The position numbers and the translations under genes are program-made. Of a stretch of 64,000 bases of DNA, positions 57,148 to 64,000 are shown piece by piece (position 1 is the first letter of the stretch; the number at the start of each line of letters is the position of its first letter). Location: positions 36,896 to 100,895 of the forward strand of contig JBDHKD010000015.1 in the NCBI GenBank assembly GCA_039586575.1, in the 5' to 3' direction. Under the pieces are notes generated by a model. That model saw nothing but the letters and a program-made list of their open reading frames with translations. It was not told the DNA's origin and did no database searches. This DNA is from G020344215 sp039586575 (lineage in GTDB: Bacteria; Gemmatimonadota; Gemmatimonadetes; Palauibacterales; KS3-K002).

Positions 57148-58083
57148 GTTGTAGCCGCCGATCACGATCATGATATCCGGCGGTGACTCCATCATTCGGA
57201 TCACCGCGTCCTGCCGATCCTGTGTCGCGCTGCACAGCGTGTCGAAATGCCGGTAATGCTCCCGCAGGCTGTCCTTACCGTAGCGCTCGATCATCGCGGC
57301 ACAGAACCGGTCAGCTATCTGCTCCGTCTCCGACGCGAGCATCGTCGTCTGGTTGGCCACCCCGATCTTGAGTAGATCGCGGTCAGGATCGAAACCTTGC
57401 GAGCAGGCGTGGCCGAAGCGTTCCAGAAAGGCGGCGCGATCACCGCCGTTCACGATGTAGTCGCGGACGACCTCTGCCTCCTCAAGATCACGAACGATGA
57501 GATAATGGCCGCTGTGCCCGCTGGTATGCGAGGCAGTCGCCTTCGTCTCCTCATGGAAGAACTTGCCGTGGATGATGGCGGTGTGGCCATCACGGGCGTA
57601 GCTCTCCACCCGCTTCCAGACGTTGAGCACCGAGCCGCACGTGGTATCGACCAGCAAGCAACCGATATCGCGCAGCGCCTCGAAGTCGCGCAGGGCGACG
57701 CCGAACGCCGGGATGATCACGACGTCCTCCGGCCCGACGCGGCCGAAGTCGAACCGTCCGTCCTGCCCCGGCATTAGGAACTCGATACTCATCTCCCGCA
57801 GACGGTTATTCACATGCGGGTTGTGGATGATCTCACCCACCAGGAAGAGCTGCCGGTCGGGGAACTTGTGCCGCGCTTCGTAAGCATACTGGACGGCGCG
57901 GTCGACGCCGTAGCAGTAGCCGAACTCCTCGGCCAGGCGCACGGTTATGCCGCCGGCCGATACCCGGTAGCCGCGCTCGCGCAGCGCATCGACTACCAAG
58001 GAATGGTATTCGCCCTCGAGAACGGGAAGCACCGTTCGCTTGAGACCGAGCCCGGTTCGGAAATACGTCTTGCCTTCGGTCAT
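56857..58083 (-). CDS. ispH: 4-hydroxy-3-methylbut-2-enyl diphosphate reductase, long (cyanobacterial/plant) type
   Basis: The 408-residue last enzyme of the MEP pathway makes IPP and DMAPP from HMBPP with a 4Fe-4S cluster. Its three cluster Cys are visible: GYCYGVDRA (Cys57), VDTTCGSVLNVW (Cys149) and TLCSATQDRQ (Cys284), with the proton-relay region IIHGKFFHEET. It is about 90 residues longer than E. coli IspH and matches the long form of cyanobacteria and plants (N-terminal extension and insert around 205-235). ATG start; single minus-strand gene. Confidence 0.95.
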   Translation of the reverse strand: MTEGKTYFRTGLGLKRTVLPVLEGEYHSLVVDALRERGYRVSAGGITVRLAEEFGYCYGVDRAVQYAYEARHKFPDRQLFLVGEIIHNPHVNNRLREMSIEFLMPGQDGRFDFGRVGPEDVVIIPAFGVALRDFEALRDIGCLLVDTTCGSVLNVWKRVESYARDGHTAIIHGKFFHEETKATASHTSGHSGHYLIVRDLEEAEVVRDYIVNGGDRAAFLERFGHACSQGFDPDRDLLKIGVANQTTMLASETEQIADRFCAAMIERYGKDSLREHYRHFDTLCSATQDRQDAVIRMMESPPDIMIVIGGYNSSNTNHLAQICARHTRTYHLEDATCIDPQAGRITHKIVGTDRVVTQDGWLPDGDVEIGLTAGASTPNNKIGDTVERIFAVRGLDLNAQLGAPGADG

Positions 58084-58255
58084 GGGATGGGAAGGGTACC
58101 GGACCGGGGAGGTGCGCGCAAGTAATGCGGATCGATGCGAGATGCCCCGTCGGCTGCGCCCGACCGCTCGCGCCGGGCGCGCTTACGCGGCGAGGCCGTC
58201 AAGCGTTAAGATTAGATTCGCCCCGGCCCGAGAGCTTACCAGTTGGGAGGCAGGA

Positions 58256-59542
58256 ATGGTCCGGAAGAAGAAGGAATACACGCGGCGGACGATCGGCGAG
58301 CGCACGCTCAAACCCGAGAGCCTGATGATGGGCTACGGCTACCGGCCCGAGTGGTCGGAGGGCGCCATCAAGTGCCCCATCTTCCAGACGTCTACCTTCG
58401 CCTTCAAGAGCGCCGAGGAAGGCAAAGCCTACTTCGAGCTGGCTTACGGGCTGCGAGAGAAGAAGCCCAGCGAGAGCTTGGGGCTCATCTACAGCCGGCT
58501 GAACAACCCGGACCTGGAGATCCTCGAGGATCGGCTGACCTTGTGGGACGACGCGGAGGCGGCCGCCGTCTGCGCCAGTGGAATGGCCGCCATCGCCACC
58601 ACCGCTCTTACTTTCCTGCGGCCGGGTGATGTGCTCTTGCACAGCGAGCCGCTCTATGGCGGGACCGAGCATCTCTTCCAGAACGTGCTGCCGCAATACG
58701 GGATCGAGGTGGTGGGCTTCCCGGCCGGGCCGCACGGTCCCGAGGCAGCCGAGCGGGCGCTGAGTGACAAGTCGGTGGCGGACCGGCTCGGCATGATCTT
58801 CATCGAGACGCCGGCCAACCCCACCAACGACTTGGTCGACATCACGCATTGCACCGAGCTGGCCAAGCGCTGCTGTGGTGACCGGAGAGCGGTGGTGGCG
58901 GTCGACAATACCTTCCTGGGGCCGCTCTTCCAGCACCCGCTGAAGTTCGGCGCCGATCTGGTCATCTACTCGGCGACGAAATTCGTCGGCGGCCACAGTG
59001 ACCTGATCGCCGGCGCCGTGTTGGGTTCGGAGGAGCGGATCCAGAAGATTCTCGAGACGCGCACCTTCCTGGGCACGGCGACGGATCCGTGGACCGGCTG
59101 GTTGATCCTCCGTAGCCTCGAGACACTCAAGTTGCGGATGACCTCGCAGATGAAGAACGCCCGCTACGTGGCCGACTTCCTCGTCGACCATCCCAAGGTC
59201 GACAAGGTCAACTACCTGGGCCACCTATCGGACAAGCATCCGCAATTCGAGCTCTACCGGCGTCAGTGTATCGCGCCGGGCGCCATGGTGGCGTTCGACA
59301 TCCGCGGCGGCGAAGCCGAGGCGTTCCGTTTTCTGAACGCGCTGCAGCTGATCCACCTGGCCGTGAGCCTCGGTGGGACCGAGTCGCTGGCCGAGCATCC
59401 GGCGACGATGACGCACTCCGACATCCCGGCCAAAGAGCAGCCGCGCATGGGGATCACGCCAGCGCTGGTCCGGCTCTCTATCGGGGTCGAGCACTACGAA
59501 GACCTGATCGCGGACCTGGATCAGGCCCTGGCCGCCGTGTAG
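58256..59542 (+). CDS. Cys/Met metabolism PLP-dependent enzyme (cystathionine gamma-synthase/methionine gamma-lyase-like)
   Basis: ATG 58256 follows GGGAGGCAGGA and gives 428 residues, about 30-40 more than typical because of an N-terminal basic tail and an insert (GLREKKPSESLGLIYSR). It has fold-type I features: CASGMAAIATTALTFL, YGGTEHLF, VDNTFLGPLFQHPLKFGADL and the PLP lysine in YSATKFVGGHSD. Candidate reactions are gamma-synthase, gamma-lyase or sulfhydrylase. No sulfur-assimilation neighbours help. Converges on the SDR gene (7-nt gap). Confidence 0.9.
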   Translation: MVRKKKEYTRRTIGERTLKPESLMMGYGYRPEWSEGAIKCPIFQTSTFAFKSAEEGKAYFELAYGLREKKPSESLGLIYSRLNNPDLEILEDRLTLWDDAEAAAVCASGMAAIATTALTFLRPGDVLLHSEPLYGGTEHLFQNVLPQYGIEVVGFPAGPHGPEAAERALSDKSVADRLGMIFIETPANPTNDLVDITHCTELAKRCCGDRRAVVAVDNTFLGPLFQHPLKFGADLVIYSATKFVGGHSDLIAGAVLGSEERIQKILETRTFLGTATDPWTGWLILRSLETLKLRMTSQMKNARYVADFLVDHPKVDKVNYLGHLSDKHPQFELYRRQCIAPGAMVAFDIRGGEAEAFRFLNALQLIHLAVSLGGTESLAEHPATMTHSDIPAKEQPRMGITPALVRLSIGVEHYEDLIADLDQALAAV

Positions 59543-59549
59543 CCGCGGT

Positions 59550-60470
59550 CTACCGCGCCTGCGCCCGCAGCCAGCGCAGGGTTCGGCGGATCCCGTCGTC
59601 GTAGTCGGTCTCGGGCGCCCAGCCGAGCTCCTGGCGGATGACCGTTCCGTCCAACAGGGCGGGGCGTTCGATCAGATAGGCGAAGTCGCGGAGCAGGCGG
59701 CGCTCGCGGTGGAGCGAATCGGCGGCGCGCAGCCATACCTGAGGAATCGACCACAGGCGCGGTGAGCGGCCCGCGGCCTTGAACACCGAGAGGGTGAAGC
59801 TACGAGGCGTCGTGCAGGCAAAGCCCGGTGCGGTGAAGTCGACGCCGCGCGCCTGTCTCCGGCCCAGCGGTGCGATGAGCGCCCGGGCCGCATCGTCGAT
59901 GTAGAGGAACTCGACCTGCCGATCCAGGTCGCCCGGATACCACACCGCCCTCCCGGCCAGCGCCCGCACGAACACCCGGTGCAGCGGACCGCGTGTGACC
60001 CCGGCGCCGTATACCTCCGGTAGGTGGACCACCGTTCCACCTTGAGCCGTTACCGCCTTCTCCAGATCGGCTCGCGCCTCGCCCAGGCGGGCGGGGCTGT
60101 CCTTGGGGTGGTCGGGCCCGATACGTTCGCTCGCTGCCGGGCCATAGACACGGACGCTACCCGGCATCACGAATTGGCCGTCGGAGCCGAGCGCTTCCAG
60201 TGTGTGTCTCGTCGCATCCCAGCTCGCCGGGAACTGACTGGGCGGAAAGTCGACGCAGTGAATGGCGGCCTCCGCGCCGTCCAGAGCTTCGGCAACCGCT
60301 GTGCGATCGAGGATGTCGCCCTCCACGAGCTCGATGCGCTCTTCGGCACAGCGACTCCGAAACGCCCCGGCGTTGCGAACTAGGCCGCGAACCTCGTGCC
60401 CGGCGCGCACCAGCATCCGCGCGCAGGCCAGCCCGATGGTCCCCGTCGCACCCGTTACCGTGACTCGCAT
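59550..60470 (-). CDS. NAD-dependent epimerase/dehydratase-like protein with degenerate active site
   Basis: The 306-residue protein has the nucleotide motif VTVTGATGTIGLACARML and an atypical-SDR layout (WDATRHTLEAL, PGSVRVYGPAASE, HLPEVYGAG, LYIDDAARAL). Where active SDRs have YxxxK, this protein has about RLGEARADLE, so Tyr and Lys are both replaced. It may be a dinucleotide-binding regulator or chaperone of the NmrA/atypical kind instead of an oxidoreductase. Divergent from lon, with a 198-bp gap. Confidence 0.85.
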   Translation of the reverse strand: MRVTVTGATGTIGLACARMLVRAGHEVRGLVRNAGAFRSRCAEERIELVEGDILDRTAVAEALDGAEAAIHCVDFPPSQFPASWDATRHTLEALGSDGQFVMPGSVRVYGPAASERIGPDHPKDSPARLGEARADLEKAVTAQGGTVVHLPEVYGAGVTRGPLHRVFVRALAGRAVWYPGDLDRQVEFLYIDDAARALIAPLGRRQARGVDFTAPGFACTTPRSFTLSVFKAAGRSPRLWSIPQVWLRAADSLHRERRLLRDFAYLIERPALLDGTVIRQELGWAPETDYDDGIRRTLRWLRAQAR

Positions 60471-60569
60471 GGAGCGGAAGTTAGCACTTCCCGCGGGGCA
60501 TCGCGACGAAGGCTACTGCCGCATTGGCAGGCAAGCGGGTCCGAACAAGCCAGCCTGGCGTGAGATCCC

Positions 60570-60585
60570 TGGCACGGAGAGTGCA
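60570..60585 (+). promoter_or_regulatory. Sigma-54-type promoter candidate upstream of lon
   Basis: TGGCACGGAGAGTGCA fits TGGCACR-N4-TTGCW at all but one specified position, and the invariant GG and GC are exactly 10 nt apart. It lies 84 nt before the lon TTG. Known lon genes are more often heat-shock (sigma-32 or HrcA) controlled, so this needs an RpoN in the genome to be meaningful. Confidence 0.4.
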
Positions 60586-60668
60586 ATTTCAGGCTCGACC
60601 CCCTAGCTTGCTGGGTATGGAGCTGTTCGCCGGCCCCAAGCGTTATTGGTAGCGAGAGGAGAACTACG

Positions 60669-63161
60669 TTGACGGATAAAGAGAGAATAGGTCCTGATAG
60701 ACAGCAATTGCCGGTCCTGCCGTTGCGGGAGACGGTGGTCTTTCCCGGGGTTACGGCGCCGATCGTTGCGGGCCGTGACAAGACGCTCAGGGCGATCGAG
60801 CAGGCGCTGGAAGCCGACGAGGACGCTCGAGAGATCTTCGCCGTGGCGCAGCGGGAGAACGTGGACGAGCCCAGCGCCGATGTGCTTTACAACATCGGGG
60901 TCATCTGCCGGATCGCCCAGATTCAGCGGTTCCCGGGCGGCCTACAGCTCTTGCTCGAGGGCCAGAAACGGGCGACCGCTCTGCACTATCACGAGACCAC
61001 GGAGGGGTATCTGGAGGCGGTCATCACACCGCTCGCCGACCAAGGGCCGCTCAACGTCGATGATGCAGCGTTCCAGGGACTCTTCCGCGAGGTGAGCGAG
61101 AAGGCGGCGGAGCTCGGCCGCCATCGAGGTGTGCCGGAGGAGATCATCGAGCGGTTCATCCGCGCGGTCGAGGAGCCGAGCGCGCTCTCCGACCATGTCG
61201 CCTACTACATGGAGCTCGGGGCGGCCGACAAACAGGAGCTGCTCGAGACGACCTCGGTCGAGCTGCGCCTGCGCCGCATCCTGGTTCACCTGTACCGGCA
61301 GATCGCCATGCTTGAGGCGCAGGAGCACATCCGCTCCAAGGTTCAGGAGGAGTTGGGCGAGCGGCAACGCGAGATCTATCTGCGCGAGCAGCTGCGGGCG
61401 ATTCGCCGCGAGTTGGGCGAGGAGGACAGCGACGCGGAGATCGAGGAGCTGCGCGAGCGACTCATGGCGCTCGATCTGCCGGAGGAGGCGCAGGAGGAGG
61501 TCGATCGCGAGCTCAGGCGGCTGGAGCGGGTGAACCGCGAGTCGGCGGAGGCACAGGTCATCCGCACGTACCTCGAGTGGATCGCCGATCTGCCGTGGAA
61601 CGAGCGGTCCGAGGACCAACTCGACATCGAGAAGGCCCGCACGATCCTCGACGAGGATCACTATGGTCTCGACGATGCGAAGGAACGGATCCTCGAATTC
61701 CTCGCCGTCGGCAAGATGCGCCGCGAGCAGGCCGAGGATGAGGAAACGAAGGCGAAGGCGATGGCGAGCGGCCCGATCCTGCTCTTCCTCGGTCCGCCGG
61801 GCACGGGCAAGACTTCGGTGGCCAAGTCGATCGCCCGGGCGCTGGGCCGCGAGTACGTGCGCGTGTCGCTGGGCGGTGCTCGCGACGAGGCGGACATCCG
61901 CGGGCACCGGCGGACTTACGTGGGTGCGATGCCCGGCCGCATCGTCCAGGGGATGAAGCGCGCCGGCACCAAGAACCCCGTGTTCCTGCTGGACGAGGTG
62001 GACAAACTGGGGGTGTCGTTCCAGGGCGACCCATCGGCAGCGCTGCTCGAGGTGCTCGACCCTGCCCAGAACAACAGCTTCACCGACCACTACCTCGGCG
62101 TCGGCTTCGATCTGTCGGAGGTACTCTTCATCTGCACGGCGAACTTCGGGCACCAGATCCCGGCGCCGCTGTATGATCGCATGGAGGCCACCGACTTCAG
62201 CGGCTACACCGAGCTGGAGAAGCTGGAGATCGCCAAGCGCTACCTGCTGCCGCGGCAGCGCGAGGAAGCCGGGCTGCGCGATGGCCAGCTCCAGGTGAGC
62301 GATGACGCCATGCTCGCCGTGATCAACGAGTGGACACGCGAGGCGGGTGTGCGGCAACTGGAGCGCGAGCTGGGCAGCTTGGCCCGCAAGGCGACCCGCG
62401 AGATCGCCGAGGGCAAGGCGGAAACGATAGCGGTCGATCGTGACAACCTGCGTGACCTGCTTGGCAAACCGAAGGCGCATCCCGAGAAGATGTTGCCCGA
62501 GCCGCAGGTCGGAGTCGCCACCGGCATGACCTACACCCAGGTGGGCGGCGACATCATCTTCGTCGAGGCGAGCGTGTTCCCGGGTAAGGGCCAGCTGGTG
62601 CTGACCGGCCAGCTGGGCGAGGTGATGAAGGAGAGCGCCCGCGCCGGGCTCACCTTTGCCACGACGCACCATAAGCAGCTGGGCATCCCGCAGGAGCGCT
62701 TCAAGGACGTTGACGTGCACGTGCACGTCCCGGCCGGCGCCGTCCCCAAGGAGGGCCCGTCGGCGGGGATCACCATGGCCACCGCTTTGGTGAGCGCGCT
62801 CTCCGAGTTCCCGGTGCGCAACGACCTGGCGATGACCGGCGAGCTGACGCTGACCGGCCGCGTGCTACCGATCGGCGGCGTCAAGGAGAAAGTCCTCGGC
62901 GCCTGCCGCGCCGGCATCTCCGAGATCGTTCTGCCGAAGGAGAACGAGCCGGACATCGAGGACATCCCGGAGGAGGTGAGCTGCAAGCTCAAGTTCCACC
63001 TGGTGGAGACCCTCGATGAGGTGCTCGCCGTCGCGCTCAAGGGTGTGAGTTTGGAAGGTGGCAAGCTCGTGTTCGACAAGTCGGCGGCCGCGCCGGTGGG
63101 CCCCGACGTGCTGTTGCAGGATACGGCGGAGTCGGGCAACCAGGCGGACGCCGTCAACTAG
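60669..63161 (+). CDS. lon: ATP-dependent protease La (Lon)
   Basis: The 830-residue Lon starts at TTG 60669 behind GAGAGGAG. The N-terminal substrate domain (LPVLPLRETVVFPGVTAPI) is followed by a coiled coil, an AAA+ module (GPPGTGKTSVAKS; VFLLDEVDKLG) and an S16 protease with catalytic Ser698 in PKEGPSAG and Lys741 in GGVKEKVLG. It degrades misfolded and regulatory proteins. The last 40 residues (VFDKSAAAPVGPDVLLQD on) are an unconserved tail. Divergent from the SDR gene and followed by an intrinsic terminator. Confidence 0.97.
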   Translation: MTDKERIGPDRQQLPVLPLRETVVFPGVTAPIVAGRDKTLRAIEQALEADEDAREIFAVAQRENVDEPSADVLYNIGVICRIAQIQRFPGGLQLLLEGQKRATALHYHETTEGYLEAVITPLADQGPLNVDDAAFQGLFREVSEKAAELGRHRGVPEEIIERFIRAVEEPSALSDHVAYYMELGAADKQELLETTSVELRLRRILVHLYRQIAMLEAQEHIRSKVQEELGERQREIYLREQLRAIRRELGEEDSDAEIEELRERLMALDLPEEAQEEVDRELRRLERVNRESAEAQVIRTYLEWIADLPWNERSEDQLDIEKARTILDEDHYGLDDAKERILEFLAVGKMRREQAEDEETKAKAMASGPILLFLGPPGTGKTSVAKSIARALGREYVRVSLGGARDEADIRGHRRTYVGAMPGRIVQGMKRAGTKNPVFLLDEVDKLGVSFQGDPSAALLEVLDPAQNNSFTDHYLGVGFDLSEVLFICTANFGHQIPAPLYDRMEATDFSGYTELEKLEIAKRYLLPRQREEAGLRDGQLQVSDDAMLAVINEWTREAGVRQLERELGSLARKATREIAEGKAETIAVDRDNLRDLLGKPKAHPEKMLPEPQVGVATGMTYTQVGGDIIFVEASVFPGKGQLVLTGQLGEVMKESARAGLTFATTHHKQLGIPQERFKDVDVHVHVPAGAVPKEGPSAGITMATALVSALSEFPVRNDLAMTGELTLTGRVLPIGGVKEKVLGACRAGISEIVLPKENEPDIEDIPEEVSCKLKFHLVETLDEVLAVALKGVSLEGGKLVFDKSAAAPVGPDVLLQDTAESGNQADAVN

Positions 63162-63187
63162 ACGAGCTTGCCGACACCTTGCCGACC

Positions 63188-63220
63188 GGGCCGGCCTGCC
63201 TTGGGCGGGCCGGCCTCTTT
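63188..63220 (+). terminator. Intrinsic terminator of lon
   Basis: GCCGGCCTGCC (63190-63200) pairs with GGCGGGCCGGC (63204-63214) with one T-G wobble and a TTG loop; G63189 and G63188 extend it. CTCTTTA follows. It is 26 nt after the lon stop. Confidence 0.75.
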
Positions 63221-63252
63221 ATGTGCCCCCAAAGACGCCGCCGCTTTATCGT

Positions 63253-63287
63253 TAAAAAAGAGAGAGGGCCGCCGCGGCGACCCTCTC
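63253..63287 (-). terminator. Intrinsic terminator of the multicopper oxidase gene
   Basis: On the minus strand a GGAGAGGG-type stem (63287-63262, with one mismatch and a 4-bp inner GC stem) is followed at once by TCTTTTTT. It is about 35 nt past the oxidase stop. Canonical GC stem plus six T. Confidence 0.85.
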
Positions 63288-63322
63288 CGTTGAAGGTTCA
63301 CTGAACGCTGGTCTGAACGCGA

Positions 63323-64000
63323 TCAGGCGCCCGGTCCAACATGCATCACGCGCATCATCTCGTGATCCTCGTGGGACAGGATGTGGCAGTGCCAGACGTA
63401 GCGGCCCGGCTTGTCGAACTTCGCCTTGATCCGCGTGATCTGATCCGGCAGCGCCGTGACCATGTCCTTGGGCGCGTTCTCGACGTACTCCGCCGGCTGA
63501 GCCACCGCCGGGCCATACGTCTTGGTCATGATCTTAAACCCGGTCCCCAGCAGGCCGTTGTGCTGCACCACCGGCTGGTTGACCAGATACGTGCCGTCGC
63601 CGAGCGGCGTGGCATACGTGGCGTTCGGGATGACCCGGTCGTCTGGGAGCGTGTGACTGTCCCACTTGATCTGCTGGCGGCCCAGGACCTCGAAGTGCAC
63701 CAGGTGGAGGTGCACTGGGTGGGCGTCGCCGGTGACGTTCCAGATCTCCCACTCCTCGGTGCTGTTAAGGGCCGGGTTCTCGGTCGTCGGGCTGTGCCAG
63801 GCGATCGAGCCCTCCATCTGACCGACGAGCCCCGCGTTCGCATACTCCGGCGTGTTCGGCCAGTTGATCGGGTTGCCCTGGTAGTCGGTGGCCACCTCGG
63901 CGGTGCCCAGCAGCGGCTGCAGCCGCCCGAACTCGTCCATACCTTCGAACAGAGCCACCTTGCGGGTCCGGGTCGGCGCTGGAACGACCGGGCCGAAGTT
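63323..64000 (-). CDS. Multicopper oxidase, C-terminal part (CotA/bilirubin-oxidase-like; partial at window edge)
   Basis: The frame is open from the right edge to the stop at 63323, giving 225 residues; a GTG at 63958 is internal, because the conserved sequence continues upstream of it. The last cupredoxin domain holds HPVHLHLVHFEVL (trinuclear-site His pair) and HCHILSHEDHEMM (type 1/3 ligands His-Cys-His ... His ... Met). The TRTRKVALFEGMDEFGRLQ region matches CotA/BilO-like oxidases. Such enzymes couple oxidation of metals, phenols or bilirubin-like compounds to O2 reduction, usually in the envelope. Substrate cannot be said from this part. Confidence 0.92.
   Translation of the reverse strand, partial: NFGPVVPAPTRTRKVALFEGMDEFGRLQPLLGTAEVATDYQGNPINWPNTPEYANAGLVGQMEGSIAWHSPTTENPALNSTEEWEIWNVTGDAHPVHLHLVHFEVLGRQQIKWDSHTLPDDRVIPNATYATPLGDGTYLVNQPVVQHNGLLGTGFKIMTKTYGPAVAQPAEYVENAPKDMVTALPDQITRIKAKFDKPGRYVWHCHILSHEDHEMMRVMHVGPGA

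Noticed and set aside
60481..60590. Possible CIRCE (HrcA) element before lon
   Set aside because: TTAGCACTT resembles the left half, but the nearest right-half-like GAGTGCAA is about 90 nt away instead of 9.
60942..62726. 594-codon open frame on the minus strand, antisense to lon
   Set aside because: High-GC codon use leaves the antisense frame open; the peptide is Leu/Arg/His-rich with no family pattern, and lon on the other strand is certain.
1..64000. CRISPR arrays, insertion sequences, prophage or tRNA/rRNA genes
   Set aside because: Looked for regular spaced repeats, transposase or integrase motifs and tRNA arms; none seen.

Overview
The window is a high-GC (roughly two-thirds G+C), gene-dense chromosomal segment that carries the replication-origin neighbourhood of a diderm bacterium. 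The gene repertoire fits Gemmatimonadota or a closely related group: several secreted S9/M28/M48 peptidases, a large VPS10/sortilin-type BNR-repeat protein, amidohydrolase lipoproteins, a long-type IspH, and a Pal/OmpA lipoprotein with a Kdo-kinase-like LPS enzyme implying an outer membrane. The phylum is an inference from gene content; there is no rRNA in the window. No tRNA, rRNA, insertion sequence, prophage or CRISPR array was found.

Origin and housekeeping block (0-16.5 kb). dnaA and dnaN are read leftward, and the 301-bp gap between them has the layout of a bacterial oriC: a near-consensus DnaA box, a short GC spacer, CTA-type DnaA-trios and an AT-rich tract, plus several weaker boxes. 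To the right lie an Nramp-like transporter, then rpmH-rnpA-yidD-yidC-mnmE (ribosome, RNase P, membrane insertase, tRNA modification), a lipoprotein amidohydrolase, acylphosphatase, mnmG, two parS sites, parA-parB, an M23 peptidase and a bactofilin. rsmG, often found between mnmG and parA, is absent. rnpA has no ATG/GTG/TTG where its homology begins.

Accessory and metabolic block (16.6-45.4 kb). This holds a LOG-family phosphoribohydrolase, a deoxyhypusine-synthase-like enzyme, an S9 peptidase with a nicotinamidase-like hydrolase, the VPS10-like giant and Pal. A long rightward run follows: YgfZ, E1-beta and E2 of a 2-oxoacid dehydrogenase (no E1-alpha or E3 in the window), a double-FHA/transmembrane/coiled-coil/serine-protease protein, a second S9 peptidase, a DinB-like protein and a D-threonine-aldolase-like enzyme. 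Then come M48 and M28 peptidases, an S33 hydrolase-NUDIX-metallo-lactamase trio, and a low-GC FkbM methyltransferase that looks acquired.

Right block (45.5-64 kb). This carries an MFS exporter, a SIMPL protein, a ChlI/MoxR-like AAA+ ATPase and, 2.75 kb further on, its probable VWA partner. Around these are mutY-dapF-lapA, DUF167, a GPH-type symporter, a DUF1295 membrane enzyme, a Kdo-kinase-like protein, ispH, a Cys/Met-metabolism PLP enzyme, an SDR protein, lon (with a sigma-54-type promoter candidate) and the C-terminal part of a multicopper oxidase running off the right edge.

The most interesting items are the oriC unwinding module, the rnpA start problem, the phospho-sensing membrane protease at 32.1-34.0 kb, the ATPase/VWA pair with an altered Walker B, and several enzymes that have lost canonical metal ligands.
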